From the NCBI GenBank assembly GCA_025506515.1, contig CM046456.1:8633103-8697102 (forward strand): a stretch of 64,000 bases of DNA, in the 5' to 3' direction. Below are positions 1 to 11,355 of the stretch, piece by piece. Below the pieces are notes generated by a model. That model searched no databases. It was given only the letters and a program-made list of their open reading frames with translations, and was not told the origin of the DNA. This stretch comes from Flaveria trinervia. Lineage: Eukaryota > Streptophyta > Magnoliopsida > Asterales > Asteraceae. Positions within the stretch are counted from its first letter, which is position 1. Every line of letters starts with the position of its first letter. The translations under genes and the position numbers were made by a program.

Positions 1-3000
1 TGCGGAGAGTTGCCTTCATATTTTGTCTGCCACTATATCGCCATTAGATTCCCCTTACATATCATACGAGTGATACACCCTGTTTAATCTCTATATATTA
101 TTTTCTCCTATGAAACCAAATTTTGTTGCGAATATTCGTTACTATTATAAGAACACATAGTGGTACAAAAATCGACAAATAAATGATTGTGAAAACACAT
201 CTTGATGCCATATTTAGATTTGATGTTTGGTGTCATAATCCTTGTTTAAAATATTTATTACGAAGTTCAAATTTTGGAATTAGAGGGCCGCTTATGTGAT
301 GCGTGGGGGAACATAACATTTATATAAAATAGTTATACTAACATTATATTCAAGTTAATTAAAAAGAATAAAATGTTTGTTTTTTGTAGTATAATTTTTT
401 AATAATATTATAATCATTTCAAAATCATAAAGAAAAGTTGATTTTAAAGTTGTAATCATATAATGTATAGATTATTTTAGGTACCACTCTATATGTTATT
501 AGGTAATAACATATGTGTAAATACCATATATGTATCAAAACTATGAAGATTTTTATAATTAATCGTCCATTAGATTGAGTAGAAGCTTCAGCTCAAGCTC
601 CGAAAAAGTAATTTTTTCCATGATAGCTATAGGGAGCAATATTCTTCTTTTGTAACTTGTTTAGTAAAAGACTTGTATTTTCGTTTGATAGAATACACAT
701 TTCGAATATCTCTCTTCTAAAAGCATATGACACTTCCCCTGAGGTGCACACCATTGAAAAGGTTAAAGGTCATCTTTGTCATATAAGCTATAGTAATTTA
801 GGTTGATCCTCATCTTGTACTTGTGAACAACAACTTAGGCCACATAAGATATGTTATTCCAGAAGATTAAAGCACAATCATGAGTCTCTTGAATACAAGA
901 GACAAGTTTTACTCGTAAAGAAAGACGTGAGTGTCGATCAAGAAAATGCTCTAACAATACATGTTCACAACAAATTGAGTTGCTAGTATAGTATATAATT
1001 AGATTTTATAGCGTGAGACCAGTTCTCTCTAGTGTATTTGATCACAACTATATAAGAAAGAGTACAATATCAGATCTTCTATATCATCGAAAAAACCTAA
1101 CGCCTATATCCTACCAACCTTAATTAGTTTGCACGTTTACAAAATACGTAACAATAAACTTTTTATACATATTATGTTTTATGAGTTTATAAAAGAGATA
1201 AAAATTCATCTTTTATCACACACTCTAAAATTTGGTTTTATATTATCCGGTAAAACGTGTATACATATTATATGTCTTTATACTAGACTTATCTATTAGT
1301 CTTCCATCATTATTTTTTTAAGTAACATATATAACTTTTTTTACATCAAACCCTCTTAAGTTTAGTGATATCTACATTTAATACTCTGTTTATCTATTTG
1401 TTTTTTTACACACTCGTAATTTTTTCATTTTCCTCCTACAAAATTTTAAAATTTAATGTATAATTTTTTTATCCCTCCAACTTTTAATATACTTTTTTTT
1501 ATCTAATTCAAATACATACTTATTTTAATTAGCATTTATATTTTTAAGTGTTTTGTTTTTTTTCTATCGCGACGCGATTATTCTTATTAACGTTACGACG
1601 TTAATACTTTACTGTATTCTTTTTTATATTAAGTTTCAAAAATTATCAATTTTCTCGTCGCAACACACGAGTTTGTGCCGGTTTCATTTGTGTATATAAA
1701 GTTTCGCAAGTTTCAGTTTTCTTACCTTCAATGCATGGTTTATGGCAACGTTTCAATGCTACTTTTTTTTCACGTTCCTTGTGCCCCCATCATAATGTGA
1801 GGTTCTTGAATCTTGATACTAGTTATTATTATAAATTTAGGTTATATATTCTTTGGCTTGCAACAACTTTAACTTTATAGATTAAACACCTTGTAAGATC
1901 TCCAACTTTTTAATTTAAAAATGAAACTGAGTGATGATTAAGTTGTTAGATGGGCATGCGCTACTGCTAGTTTGTCGCTCATGTTTTCTTTATCATATAA
2001 CTTTTTACTTTTGAATTTAGTTATATTTTTTATGTGAAAAGCTTTCAATCATTTCAAACTTATATGCCCACAAACTCCTCCTAACATCATCGTTCAAGCT
2101 TCAGTTTCCAGTTGTTAACTATATTGTTTCCTCAATTCAATATTCTACACAAACACAATTCAGAGAAAAAAAATGTAAAAAGAACCTCATTTAAAATTTA
2201 CTTTTGATCGACGAAACATTAAATATTGTCCTACCAAGATATATAATGCTTTGGTATTTACTCCTCATATTCCTGCCTCTTGTAAAACAGTTATGAAATG
2301 ATAGTTTTTGTACAATTCATGTTAACCCAGAACACATCCCGTCTTTTTTTTTTTTGCTTTTTAAACAATTACTATGACATATATGATTATAGAATTTAAT
2401 TTGGAATAACAACTTGTTATTTTTAATAAAAAAAAACAATAAGAGGTTTTATGCATTTGAAATGAACTTGATCCAGGAGGCTTTCGATCTATTTGACCAG
2501 TTTCCTTTTAACCTAGTTTTTATTATTTGACCCGTTACAGATAAATAATAACCCAGACAAACAATGTAAGCTCTCTTCTTATCATCATCATGCTTCGCAA
2601 GCATGGCTCCAACATTTCCCCACGAAAGTGAAATGAACAAATCAATATATAATCAAAAACCGCTTGCCAAAGTTGCAACCCCACTCGTTTCTCCAAATCT
2701 AGCCTACACGCCATTATTGTTTCAAGGTATGTGGTAGCTGGAACCAACACCGCAAAAAATCTAACACATATTCATCTCCCTGGGTCGAAGGCCGACTATT
2801 GTTTCTAAACCTCTCTGCTTTTCGTGTTCTTATTTTGCCTCAGTTTTTTTTTTCTTTTAATGTTAGACTGCACATACGAGTCAATGATAAACTTTTACTG
2901 ATGCAGGAAACCAGTGGTTGTACAGAATCATGACACTGGCTAATTGCTTAATTAGAAGAGGAACCTTGATCCAATTTTTTTTAGTTAACCAACTTTTTAG

Positions 3001-4279
3001 GCTAAAGGAAAACACATAAGAGATTTTGAAAAACTGATACAAGGTAAACAATCACCAAAAAGTTTTGATTTAAGATAGTCTGGCATGGTAATGGACTAAT
3101 GGTTATGAAGTGGCATTGATAGCCTCGATTCATGTCCTAGCCCGTCGGAGAGCTAGATTTGGTCAAATATTCAAGATGACGAAGTGGTTGGTGGCGTGTC
3201 GGTAACTTTTGACTGTGTCAACTTTATCTGGCATGGTCCACGACAAAAGGGTTATCTTATATTCTTATGTCATTACCTTATATCAAAAGAAATTTTACTT
3301 TAATAAGATGATTACTTAAATAGAAATCAGACCGAAGCTGGTTATCTTTTTATGCATTTAGCTCCATTATTAATTCACTGCAATGTAGGGGCAAAATAGT
3401 GATTTGATTTTTATAGTGTTATATGACTGGTAGTCAGGTTAAATACAAAAAAATAGTTGGATTCGTCGAGTGACGCATTTCATCGTGTTCATGTTTTATG
3501 AACAGGGACAAACAACCTAACAGACAACAGTGCCTAATTGACTGTAAATGCAATGCTTATGGGCTATTTATCATCAATGTTTCATTCAATTTCCCATCAC
3601 CTATGGTTCCTGAAGTTAGTAGTTATGCACAGAAAAATTTACCAAGTGTTGTGACAACTAAACTAACTGCTCTACTATAGCATGTCCCCTCAAGCTAGAT
3701 GTCCGTAGCAACCTTTGCATTGGACTAGAGTATCAAAAGCGTGGAAGATACAACGAAGATTAACAATCAAAGCTCGAAACATAATTTCAGACTTTATACT
3801 AGCAACATATATGAAATAATGTAAGTCAATCTCAAAGTGTTACGTGCACTGATTAATAACATTGGTTGTTATATATGTAACGCTGAAATTGTCACAGCAT
3901 GATATAGATGGACTAGTAAGATGTATACAAACTAACAACTTGCACTAAATATGTGAACTTTTAGATGCTATGAAAAGAAACCAGTGAAAAGAGAATTTGA
4001 ACTTAAAGGATTCAATCAACTTAGGTCGGGTTTAACTTTGATTTATGTGTGTTCAGCAATTTGAACTTAAATGCCTGAGAATGGAACCGTAATTGAGAGA
4101 TGATACCATAAGGATTAGCTAGCTCATGGTGTAAAGTTTACTTTTCTTTCTTTTCTAGTGACATATACCAAAGTTTAGATCTCAATAATAAATATTAACC
4201 AGTTAGATAGAAAACTATACTTGGATCAGAGTACTGTAACATGGTGAATCACCGAATAGACGACGAAAGAGCAAAAATA
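1..4279. other. AT-rich intergenic region
   Basis: No gene is recognisable on either strand. Short open frames on the minus strand at 2449-2750 overlap each other and match no family I know. The part next to 4279 is the 3' flank of the prolyl 4-hydroxylase gene, which reads leftward, and should hold its 3' UTR. No LTR pair, inverted-repeat pair or array was seen here. Confidence 0.5.
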
Positions 4280-7200
4280 TTAATCAAAATCTTCTTCATT
4301 CCTAAGCCATTTCGTTGCCACCCATTTCTGGCCCTTGATTACTGGGCAGCTACCATGAAGTGATGTCTGCAATCAAGAACCATAAATTGCACTTGATTAT
4401 AGAGCCCATAAAGAAAACGGGTCAGAAAAACAATCATAGTTCTTATAAACAGAATTGAACTCACCGGGTCGATAGTACCATTTGGGTATAAGGAATAAAA
4501 CAAAAGCCCGTCACCCTTCCGTGGTTTTACTTTCAAACCAACACACTTTCTGAAATCATAATTTGAAGCCGTGTTTTCACCATTCTGAAAGCCAAAGCAA
4601 CCGAATTAACAACTATCATCACGCCCTCCCGAGACCCTACCAATAGTGGGATTATATTGGGTGCGTGTGTTTGTCTATTTCTATAGGAAAAGACGGTTAA
4701 TATATGTCCTGAAGCTTACCTCAAATGGAAACATGGTTTCTCCACCTTCTTCAACATCAGATAAATATAGCAAGAAAGAAGCAATCTGTAAGCAAGTCAA
4801 AATTGAAGGTATAACTATTAAGACATTCTAAAATAAATGAACTGTAGAACATGCAATTGCATAGGAAAAAGGCTACCCGAAAGTTGTTAGGCAGATAATT
4901 ATTGAGCAAGAATCAATTTACCACTAATGAAGATTAAATTCATGATCATAAGTTATGGTCCTCTTAACAGGAACGATAGTTAGGAAAAAAAGGAAGAGAA
5001 GATAGAAATAACAATATAGGCATTTACATTTTAAGGTCTGGACTCTGGAGGAGGCTGATAAGTATAAAGGCCCAAAAGGATGAAAAAAATATGACTAGTT
5101 TACTTGATGAAGGTTGATATGTAAAAGAGATGAGAGATATGCAACTTTTGGTTGTACATAAATCTTAATTGGTTGTACATAGAGCAACATCTCGCGTAAG
5201 TGAAGCTCTCGCGTTGTGCCTCAGCTTACAAGAGCTACACAACTCATTATGCCTCGACTTTTAGGAACTAGACATGTAGGAGCACCTAATGCCTTTTTTC
5301 TAACCATGCTATCACTACTAGCGAGTTCTCTACGTGTTACTGTTAGTTTAATCTTGATTTAATTTGTTAGTTTATTTTTGGTGGGTTGAAATTTAGGAGT
5401 AAGGTAGGTTATTATTTTAGTAGTTTGATTTGATTTGGTTAATTGATTGAGTCTGTTTTGGTTTGATAGAGTTTCCTAATAAGTTATTAGGGTTTACTTG
5501 TTTTCTTGGTGAAGCTTTTAGTATAAATAGAAGGGTCTAGGGTTCAGTGTAAGGTGTGAGTTTTGGTTTAATAATAATACAAGAAAAGAGTGGTGGAGTT
5601 TCACAAAGGTCACTGGTGTTTCTGTGTTTTTTGTGGTTGTTTTATTAAGTTCTGGACCAACAATTGGTATCAGAGCTTGGTGAAGCTCATACCAAGGATC
5701 AAGAACACCGGTAGCAGCAATACAACACCAAAGAATAGCAGCAGCAGCAAGTTTGACTCAAAGCAAAGCAGCAGCAGCAGATCTAACATCAAAGGAAAGC
5801 AGCAGTAGTAGATCTGACATCAAAGAACAGCAGCAAAAGCCAGTCGACGTCAAAGAAGAAACCAACCAATACTCACCCAATTGTGGCCTGTGTGGGACGA
5901 TTGTTAAGAAGGAAAAAGTTTCAAACCTGTGTGGATTGCAAACACAGGAGTTAGAGAACACCCGTGTGGTTCAAAGGAAACTTGTGTGGAGCAAGAGAAC
6001 CTGTGTGGTGCAGCAAGAGAAAGAAACCTGTGTGGTGCAGCAAGACAACATCCTGTGTGGATCACGACACCTGTGGTAACAACTGAAGAAGATCGAGCCT
6101 ACCTGTGTGGTACAAAGAAAAAAACAAAGAACCTGTGTGGTAAAGGCTAAAAGGCAGCAAAGAGATTGATCAGCCTGTGGGACTGATCTGGTTAAAAGAG
6201 ACGAAAAAAAAGAAGCAGCAACCTGTTTGATCCGCATAGTTAAAGAAGAATGGCTGAAGGAGCAATTACTCTTAGAGAGCAGCAGCAAAACGTGCCACTA
6301 CAGTGCCCAAAATTGACAGAATCAAACTATTCGAGTTGGTCAGTTATGGTAGAAGCAATCTTGCAAGCCTATGGTTTATGGGAAGCTGTTGACCCGGCTA
6401 TGGAAGGGCCTGTCGAGACCAAGAAGAATCTGATGGCAAAAGCATTTGTGTTTCAAACCTCCCTGAGGATGTGCTATTACAAGTGGCAAGATACAAGAAT
6501 GCAAAGGAAGTGTGGAAGGCACTCAAAGTCAGATATTTAGGAGCCGGAAGAGTGCAAAAGGCAAGATTACAAACTCTTAGATCTGAACTTGAGATGTTGA
6601 AGATGAAAGAAGGCGAGTCCATTGATGAGTTTTTAGGAAAACTTGGTGGAATTGTTACAAAGTTTAAAAGTCTTGGGTCAAGTTTAGAAGATGAAGTGGT
6701 AGTGAGAAAACTCCTAAACTCAGTTCCAAGGAAATATTTACCAATTGTGGCATCCATAGAGCAATATTCAGATTTAGAAAAAATGTCACTTGAAGAAGCT
6801 ATTGGAAGATTAAAGGCTTATGAAGAAAGGATTAAAGATCTTGATAAAAAGGAGGAAGATCAAGGGAAGTTGCTGCTGTCTAAAGGAGAAGAAAAGGAAA
6901 GACAAAAGCAAGGTGAGCTCGGTTATGACGGATATGGGCGAGGACGTGGACTTGGCAATCGTGATCGTTGCAGGGGTCGTGGAAGAGGGAATGGAAGAGA
7001 AGAGAATGGGCGCGGAAGAGGTTTTGGACGCGGGAATTCTAGAGACAAAAGTGAATTGAAATACGAGTGTGGGAAGTATGAATACTTCGCATATGAGTGT
7101 CCCGATTGGTATGGAAAAGAGGAGGCCAACTTGGCTCTAGCTCAAGAGGATGATGAACCAACATTGCTTTAAACAGTTGAGATCCATATCAAGATTAAGG

Positions 7201-10200
7201 GGGAAAATGTTAGGTTAATCTTGATTTAATTTGTTAGTTTATTTTGGGTGGGTTGAAATTTAGGAGTAAGGTAGGTTATTATTTTAGTAGTTTGATTTGA
7301 TTTGGTTAATTGATTGAGTCTGTTTTGGTTTGATAGAGTTTCCTAATAAGTTATTAGGGTTTACTTGTTTTCTTGGTGAAGCTTTTAGTATAAATAGAAG
7401 GGTCTAGGGTTCAGTGTAAGGTGTGAGTTTTGGTTTAATAATAATACAAGAAAAGAGTGGTGGAGTTTCACAAAGGTCACTGGTGTTTCTGTGTTTTTTG
7501 TGGTTGTTTTATTAAGTTCTGGACCAACAATTGGTATCAGAGCTTGGTGAAGCTCATACCAAGGATCAAGAACACCGGTAGCAGCAATACAACACCAAAG
7601 AATAGCAGCAGCAGCAAGTTTGACTCAAAGCAAAGCAGCAGCAGCAGATCTAACATCAAAGGAAAGCAGCAGTAGTAGATCTGACATCAAAGAACAGCAG
7701 CAAAAGCCAGTCGACGTCAAAGAAGAAACCAACCAATACTCACCCAATTGTGGCCTGTGTGGGACGATTGTTAAGAAGGAAAAAGTTTCAAACCTGTGTG
7801 GATTGCAAACACAGGAGTTAGAGAACACCCGTGTGGTTCAAAGGAAACTTGTGTGGAGCAAGAGAACCTGTGTGGTGCAGCAAGAGAAAGAAACCTGTGT
7901 GGTGCAGCAAGACAACATCCTGTGTGGATCACGACACCTGTGGTAACAACTGAAGAAGATCGAGCCTACCTGTGTGGTACAAAGAAAAAAACAAAGAACC
8001 TGTGTGGTAAAGGCTAAAAGGCAGCAAAGAGATTGATCAGCCTGTGGGACTGATCTGGTTAAAAGAGACGAAAAAAAAGAAGCAGCAACCTGTTTGATCC
8101 GCATAGTTAAAGAAGAATGGCTGAAGGAGCAATTACTCTTAGAGAGCAGCAGCAAAACGTGCCACTACAGTGCCCAAAATTGACAGAATCAAACTATTCG
8201 AGTTGGTCAGTTATGGTAGAAGCAATCTTGCAAGCCTATGGTTTATGGGAAGCTGTTGACCCGGCTATGGAAGGGCCTGTCGAGACCAAGAAGAATCTGA
8301 TGGCAAAAGCATTTGTGTTTCAAACCCTCCCTGAGGATGTGCTATTACAAGTGGCAAGATACAAGAATGCAAAGGAAGTGTGGAAGGCACTCAAAGTCAG
8401 ATATTTAGGAGCCGGAAGAGTGCAAAAGGCAAGATTACAAACTCTTAGATCTGAACTTGAGATGTTGAAGATGAAAGAAGGCGAGTCCATTGATGAGTTT
8501 TTAGGAAAACTTGGTGGAATTGTTACAAAGTTTAAAAGTCTTGGGTCAAGTTTAGAAGATGAAGTGGTAGTGAGAAAACTCCTAAACTCAGTTCCAAGGA
8601 AATATTTACCAATTGTGGCATCCATAGAGCAATATTCAGATTTAGAAAAAATGTCACTTGAAGAAGCTATTGGAAGATTAAAGGCTTATGAAGAAAGGAT
8701 TAAAGATCTTGATAAAAAGGAGGAAGATCAAGGGAAGTTGCTGCTGTCTAAAGGAGAAGAAAAGGAAAGACAAAAGCAAGGTGAGCTCGGTTATGACGGA
8801 TATGGGCGAGGACGTGGACTTGGCAATCGTGATCGTTGCAGGGGTCGTGGAAGAGGGAATGGAAGAGAAGAGAATGGGCGCGGAAGAGGTTTTGGACGCG
8901 GGAATTCTAGAGACAAAAGTGAATTGAAATACGAGTGTGGGAAGTATGAATACTTCGCATATGAGTGTCCCGATTGGTATGGAAAAGAGGAGGCCAACTT
9001 GGCTCTAGCTCAAGAGGATGATGAACCAACATTGCTTTAAACAGTTGAGATCCATATCAAGATTAAGGGGGAAAATGTTAGGTTAATCTTGATTTAATTT
9101 GTTAGTTTATTTTGGGTGGGTTGAAATTTAGGAGTAAGGTAGGTTATTATTTTAGTAGTTTGATTTGATTTGGTTAATTGATTGAGTCTGTTTTGGTTTG
9201 ATAAAGTTTCCTAATAAGTGATTAGGGTTTACTTGTTTTCTTGGTGAAGCTTTTAGTATAAATAGAAGGGTCTAGGGTTCGGTGTAAGGTGTGAGTTTTG
9301 GTTTAATAATAATACAAGAAAAGAGTTGTGGAGTTCCACAAAGGTCACTGGTGTTTATGCGTTTTTGTTTCTGTGTTTTTTGTGGTTGTTTTATTAAGTT
9401 CTGGACCAACAGTAACACCATTTTAATAATACACTTTCATGCCCTAATTATTAACAATCCATTTTCATTGCATTTATAAATTGATAATCATTTCTTGAGT
9501 AGTGCCAGAATGCCAAAGTTTTTCTTGAGTAGTTGAGTGGTGTAAAATTTAAACAAAAAGCCATCAATCATTTCAGCAATAACCTCTTAGATGACCAACA
9601 ATGAGAAATGAAAGCAGTTGAATAAATATGTGATGCAACTTCAACGGCAGCAAACAAGTAACCGGTCCCCGGATACATTGTCATGCTTTTTTAACCATGA
9701 TAGCCCATTACCGGTAAACTCAGATGACACCACAAATACCCCACTAACCTATGGACCAAGTAAAACACATCTTGGGTGCTAGGCAGTCGACCTTCAAGGG
9801 GTTATAGGCATAAAATTAAAGAGACTCAGAACCACCCCTTGGCCCCTCGAAGGTTACATTGTCAACTAATGAAAACAGTTAACTACATTTCTGGAATATT
9901 GATCATTTTATGAAGAGAGAAGTTACTTTTGTAATATTCTTAAGAACTACCAATTGATGATGCATAAGGAAAAGAAGTTCATATACACATGAAGGCATAC
10001 ATAAATAAGTTTTAGTAAGTCACGTACCCGCTGGCTCTTCTGCGGACCATACTCACTAGGGTTGAAAGCATCATAATGTGAATTATATCTTTGCCCAATC
10101 TCATACCTTAGAACATTAAATGCCTGAAAATAATGACATTCTTACATCAAAACGGTAGTAAATGAGTCATACAATTAACAGGAAGCAAATCCTGAGGTTC

Positions 10201-11355
10201 ATGAAATGTTAATAACTAGTGAGTTTTAACCCCAATATATGCAAGTTGTTGAAATGGTGATGAAAGAATACCTCTCCATGACTTCTAGGGATCATAGTAG
10301 CCCTTTCTATTTTCTTCTCTATGATATCCAAGATCCCGGTTTTGTCTTCAGATGCACTTATGAACATGCCAGAACTGGTTCATTTGAACAAGCAACGAAT
10401 AAGAAGTCTCATCTAAAATATCATCTCCTTGAATTACTGATATAATTATCCTCGGACATTTTATGAATATATGAATACCTCGTTCTAATCCCCTTAGTAT
10501 TCTCAGCCGTTTCTCCCTTACGTAAAGCCAACGTCGAAGGTGCAAGTTTCACCTTAGCCATCTTGATTATGCTCTCACATTGTTTTGCTGTTGCAAAACC
10601 AGGAAAGTAAAGCGCTCGAGGCGTCCAGCTTAACACCTAACAACAATATCAGTCATTCCATCACACAAACCATAACCTAACCATCAAATTCACCACAATC
10701 AAAACTCACTCGTTCGGGTCTAGACTTTAGTCCTAATTCACAGAGTAAATCACCAATTTCACATATAGCACTATAAAACAAGTGTTCAGGAATCAAGAAA
10801 ACCTAATGTTTGCTTGCTAGACTTCAAATAACTGAAGCTCGAAAAACAATTTCACATCAGCATCCCATTATCCGAATCTCTATTCAAAAGCGAAACAATC
10901 AAACTAAAAGTTTTGACTTTTAGGTTTAGCTACCCCATGATCACTACATAAAGGACACCAATGCCCCAATCAATCAAGTATTTTCATGAAAGAACCTTCA
11001 ATAACCAAATCAAACAAACATAATACCTGAAAAGGAATGGTAGTAAACGAGTCATCACCAGAATCCCCTCGAGGCAACGGATCATACTCTTCTTCACTAA
11101 GCACCCTAGGTCTAGGATGCAAGCTAGATTCATCTTCAACCTGCAAATCATCACACACACACACACAATATTTCAATCTCAACACAGCTCCAAACCCAAA
11201 TCAAATTAACAAATGAAGAAGAAGAACGGAAGAAGCACCTGTTGAGATAACAAAGACGAACTGAAGAATCCCAGAAAGAAGAAGAAGATGGACAAGAGGA
11301 AAACAGCTGGTAGACCGAGACTAGACCACCCGCCTATTTTGCCTCTGGATTTCAT
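4280..11355 (-). CDS. Prolyl 4-hydroxylase (2-oxoglutarate/Fe(II) dioxygenase), 8 exons, intact
   Basis: This enzyme hydroxylates peptidyl proline in the ER/Golgi, the step that precedes O-glycosylation of extensins and AGPs. Exons in reading order are 11239-11355, 11027-11140, 10479-10636, 10272-10374, 10028-10123, 4720-4785, 4465-4584 and 4280-4366. All junctions are GT-AG and in phase, giving 286 residues, the usual plant length. The start was chosen because the first ~14 residues are polar and basic and are followed by a hydrophobic anchor (about 15-34), as in type II membrane P4Hs. The iron ligands are visible as His180-x-Asp182 (NSHYD) and His262 (SLHGSC), with the 2-oxoglutarate lysine Lys272 (QKW) ten residues further on. 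Other family blocks present are ALRKGETAE, FLLYLSDVEEGGETMFPFE and GDGLLFYS. It resembles the Arabidopsis At4g33910 (P4H9) group from memory. Intron 5 is 5,242 bp because of a retrotransposon array; the other introns are 98-390 bp. No lesion is seen. Confidence 0.95.
5341..5662 (+). repeat. LTR 1 of gag-only array
   Basis: 322 bp, TGTTAG to CCAACA. A TATAAATA box lies at 5522-5529. It differs from LTR 2 at two positions near its start and from LTR 3 by about seven substitutions and a 14-bp indel. Confidence 0.92.
5522..5529 (+). promoter_or_regulatory. TATA box of LTR 1
   Basis: TATAAATA at LTR position 182, inside the LTR as expected for a pol II LTR promoter. Equivalent boxes lie at 7389-7396 (LTR 2) and 9257-9264 (LTR 3), so all three LTRs keep the box. 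Confidence 0.65.
5665..5676 (+). promoter_or_regulatory. Primer-binding site (initiator tRNA-Met), copy 1
   Basis: TGGTATCAGAGC lies three bases after the LTR end, which is the usual copia primer site. The second copy has the same site at 7532-7543. Confidence 0.85.
5887..6180 (+). repeat. Leader of copy 1 with about 10-11 CCTGTGTGG-type motifs
   Basis: The untranslated-looking leader upstream of gag contains CCTGTGTGG or one-to-two-base variants about every 25-40 bases, e.g. 5887, 5926, 5999, 6027, 6052, 6101 and 6131. It is preceded by a CAG-rich stretch (5713-5835). Short frames run through it but change frame and lack family resemblance, so I read it as RNA-level sequence. The same block recurs at 7754-8047. 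Confidence 0.6.
6250..7172 (+). pseudogene. Gag of copy 1, frameshifted
   Basis: This is the same gag as the intact one at 8117-9040, but one C is missing in a CCC run near 6458-6459. The frame opening at 6250 therefore runs into a stop at 6538-6540. The remaining frame is open from 6471 to 7172, and no other difference from copy 2 was noticed. The loss lies in a homopolymer, so a consensus error is possible. If real, it post-dates the tandem duplication or arose on one parental copy. Confidence 0.85.
7197..7207 (+). promoter_or_regulatory. Polypurine tract, copy 1
   Basis: AAGGGGGAAAA lies immediately before LTR 2 and would prime plus-strand synthesis. An identical tract at 9065-9075 precedes LTR 3. 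Confidence 0.8.
7208..7529 (+). repeat. LTR 2 of gag-only array (mosaic of LTR 3 start and LTR 1 remainder)
   Basis: 322 bp. At its first two informative sites (LTR positions about 7 and 39) it carries the LTR 3 bases. From about position 129 onward it carries the LTR 1 bases at all five remaining substitution sites and lacks the 14-bp insertion of LTR 3. This makes it a recombinant LTR. Confidence 0.88.
7754..8047 (+). repeat. Leader of copy 2 with repeated CCTGTGTGG motifs
   Basis: Second copy of the motif-rich leader, 1,867 bases downstream of the first and apparently identical to it. Confidence 0.6.
8117..9040 (+). CDS. Gag polyprotein of gag-only retrotransposon, copy 2 (307 aa)
   Basis: This is the capsid-type protein of the element. 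The N-terminal two thirds show the copia gag fold signature (UBN2/Retrotran_gag_2): YSSWSVMVEAIL near residue 30, then VWKALKVRYLG and a helical region with LEMLKMKEGESIDEFLGKL. Residues about 225-270 are Arg/Gly-rich, as in nucleocapsid tails. The zinc knuckle is degenerate. In the CX2CX4HX4C frame of KYECGKYEYFAYEC, the first Cys is Lys and the His is Tyr, so zinc binding is doubtful. The frame closes 35 bases before the polypurine tract, leaving no room for pol. ATG 8117 is chosen because it is the first ATG in frame and the usual gag N-terminus follows. Confidence 0.88.
   Translation: MAEGAITLREQQQNVPLQCPKLTESNYSSWSVMVEAILQAYGLWEAVDPAMEGPVETKKNLMAKAFVFQTLPEDVLLQVARYKNAKEVWKALKVRYLGAGRVQKARLQTLRSELEMLKMKEGESIDEFLGKLGGIVTKFKSLGSSLEDEVVVRKLLNSVPRKYLPIVASIEQYSDLEKMSLEEAIGRLKAYEERIKDLDKKEEDQGKLLLSKGEEKERQKQGELGYDGYGRGRGLGNRDRCRGRGRGNGREENGRGRGFGRGNSRDKSELKYECGKYEYFAYECPDWYGKEEANLALAQEDDEPTLL
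9076..9411 (+). repeat. LTR 3 of gag-only array
   Basis: 336 bp. It differs from LTR 1 by about seven substitutions and a 14-bp insertion near 9358-9371. The element end CCAACA is followed by GTAAC, the imperfect partner of the upstream GTTAC. Confidence 0.9.
9417..10027 (-). other. Native part of P4H intron 5, beside the insertion
   Basis: This is the 5' part (in gene direction) of P4H intron 5, from the splice donor at 10027 to the insertion point. The remaining host part is 4786-5340. Apart from the inserted array the intron would be about 1.2 kb. No further element was recognised. Confidence 0.7.

Larger units (their letters stand above)
5341..9411 (+). mobile_element. Tandem gag-only copia-type LTR retrotransposon (LTR-int-LTR-int-LTR)
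   Basis: Three LTRs (5341-5662, 7208-7529, 9076-9411) separate two internal regions of 1,545 and 1,546 bp. Each internal region begins with a TGGTATCAGAGC primer-binding site matching initiator tRNA-Met and ends with an AAGGGGGAAAA polypurine tract. The only retroviral gene is gag; there is no protease, integrase or reverse transcriptase, so movement would depend on another element. The two internal regions appear identical except for one base. LTRs begin TG and end CA. The flanks GTTAC (5336-5340) and GTAAC (9412-9416) form an imperfect 5-bp target duplication. The array lies antisense in P4H intron 5. It fits the described class of gag-only (TR-GAG-like) non-autonomous elements. Confidence 0.92.

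Noticed and set aside
2449..2750. Small minus-strand gene
   Set aside because: Two overlapping short frames, no recognised motif, no splice context linking them to other exons.
5753..6079. 108-codon frame in the gag-only leader, rich in Ser, Gln and Cys-Val-Val-Gln-Gln repeats
   Set aside because: It arises from CAG runs and the repeated CCTGTGTGG motif, lacks any family resemblance, and sits in the expected untranslated leader.
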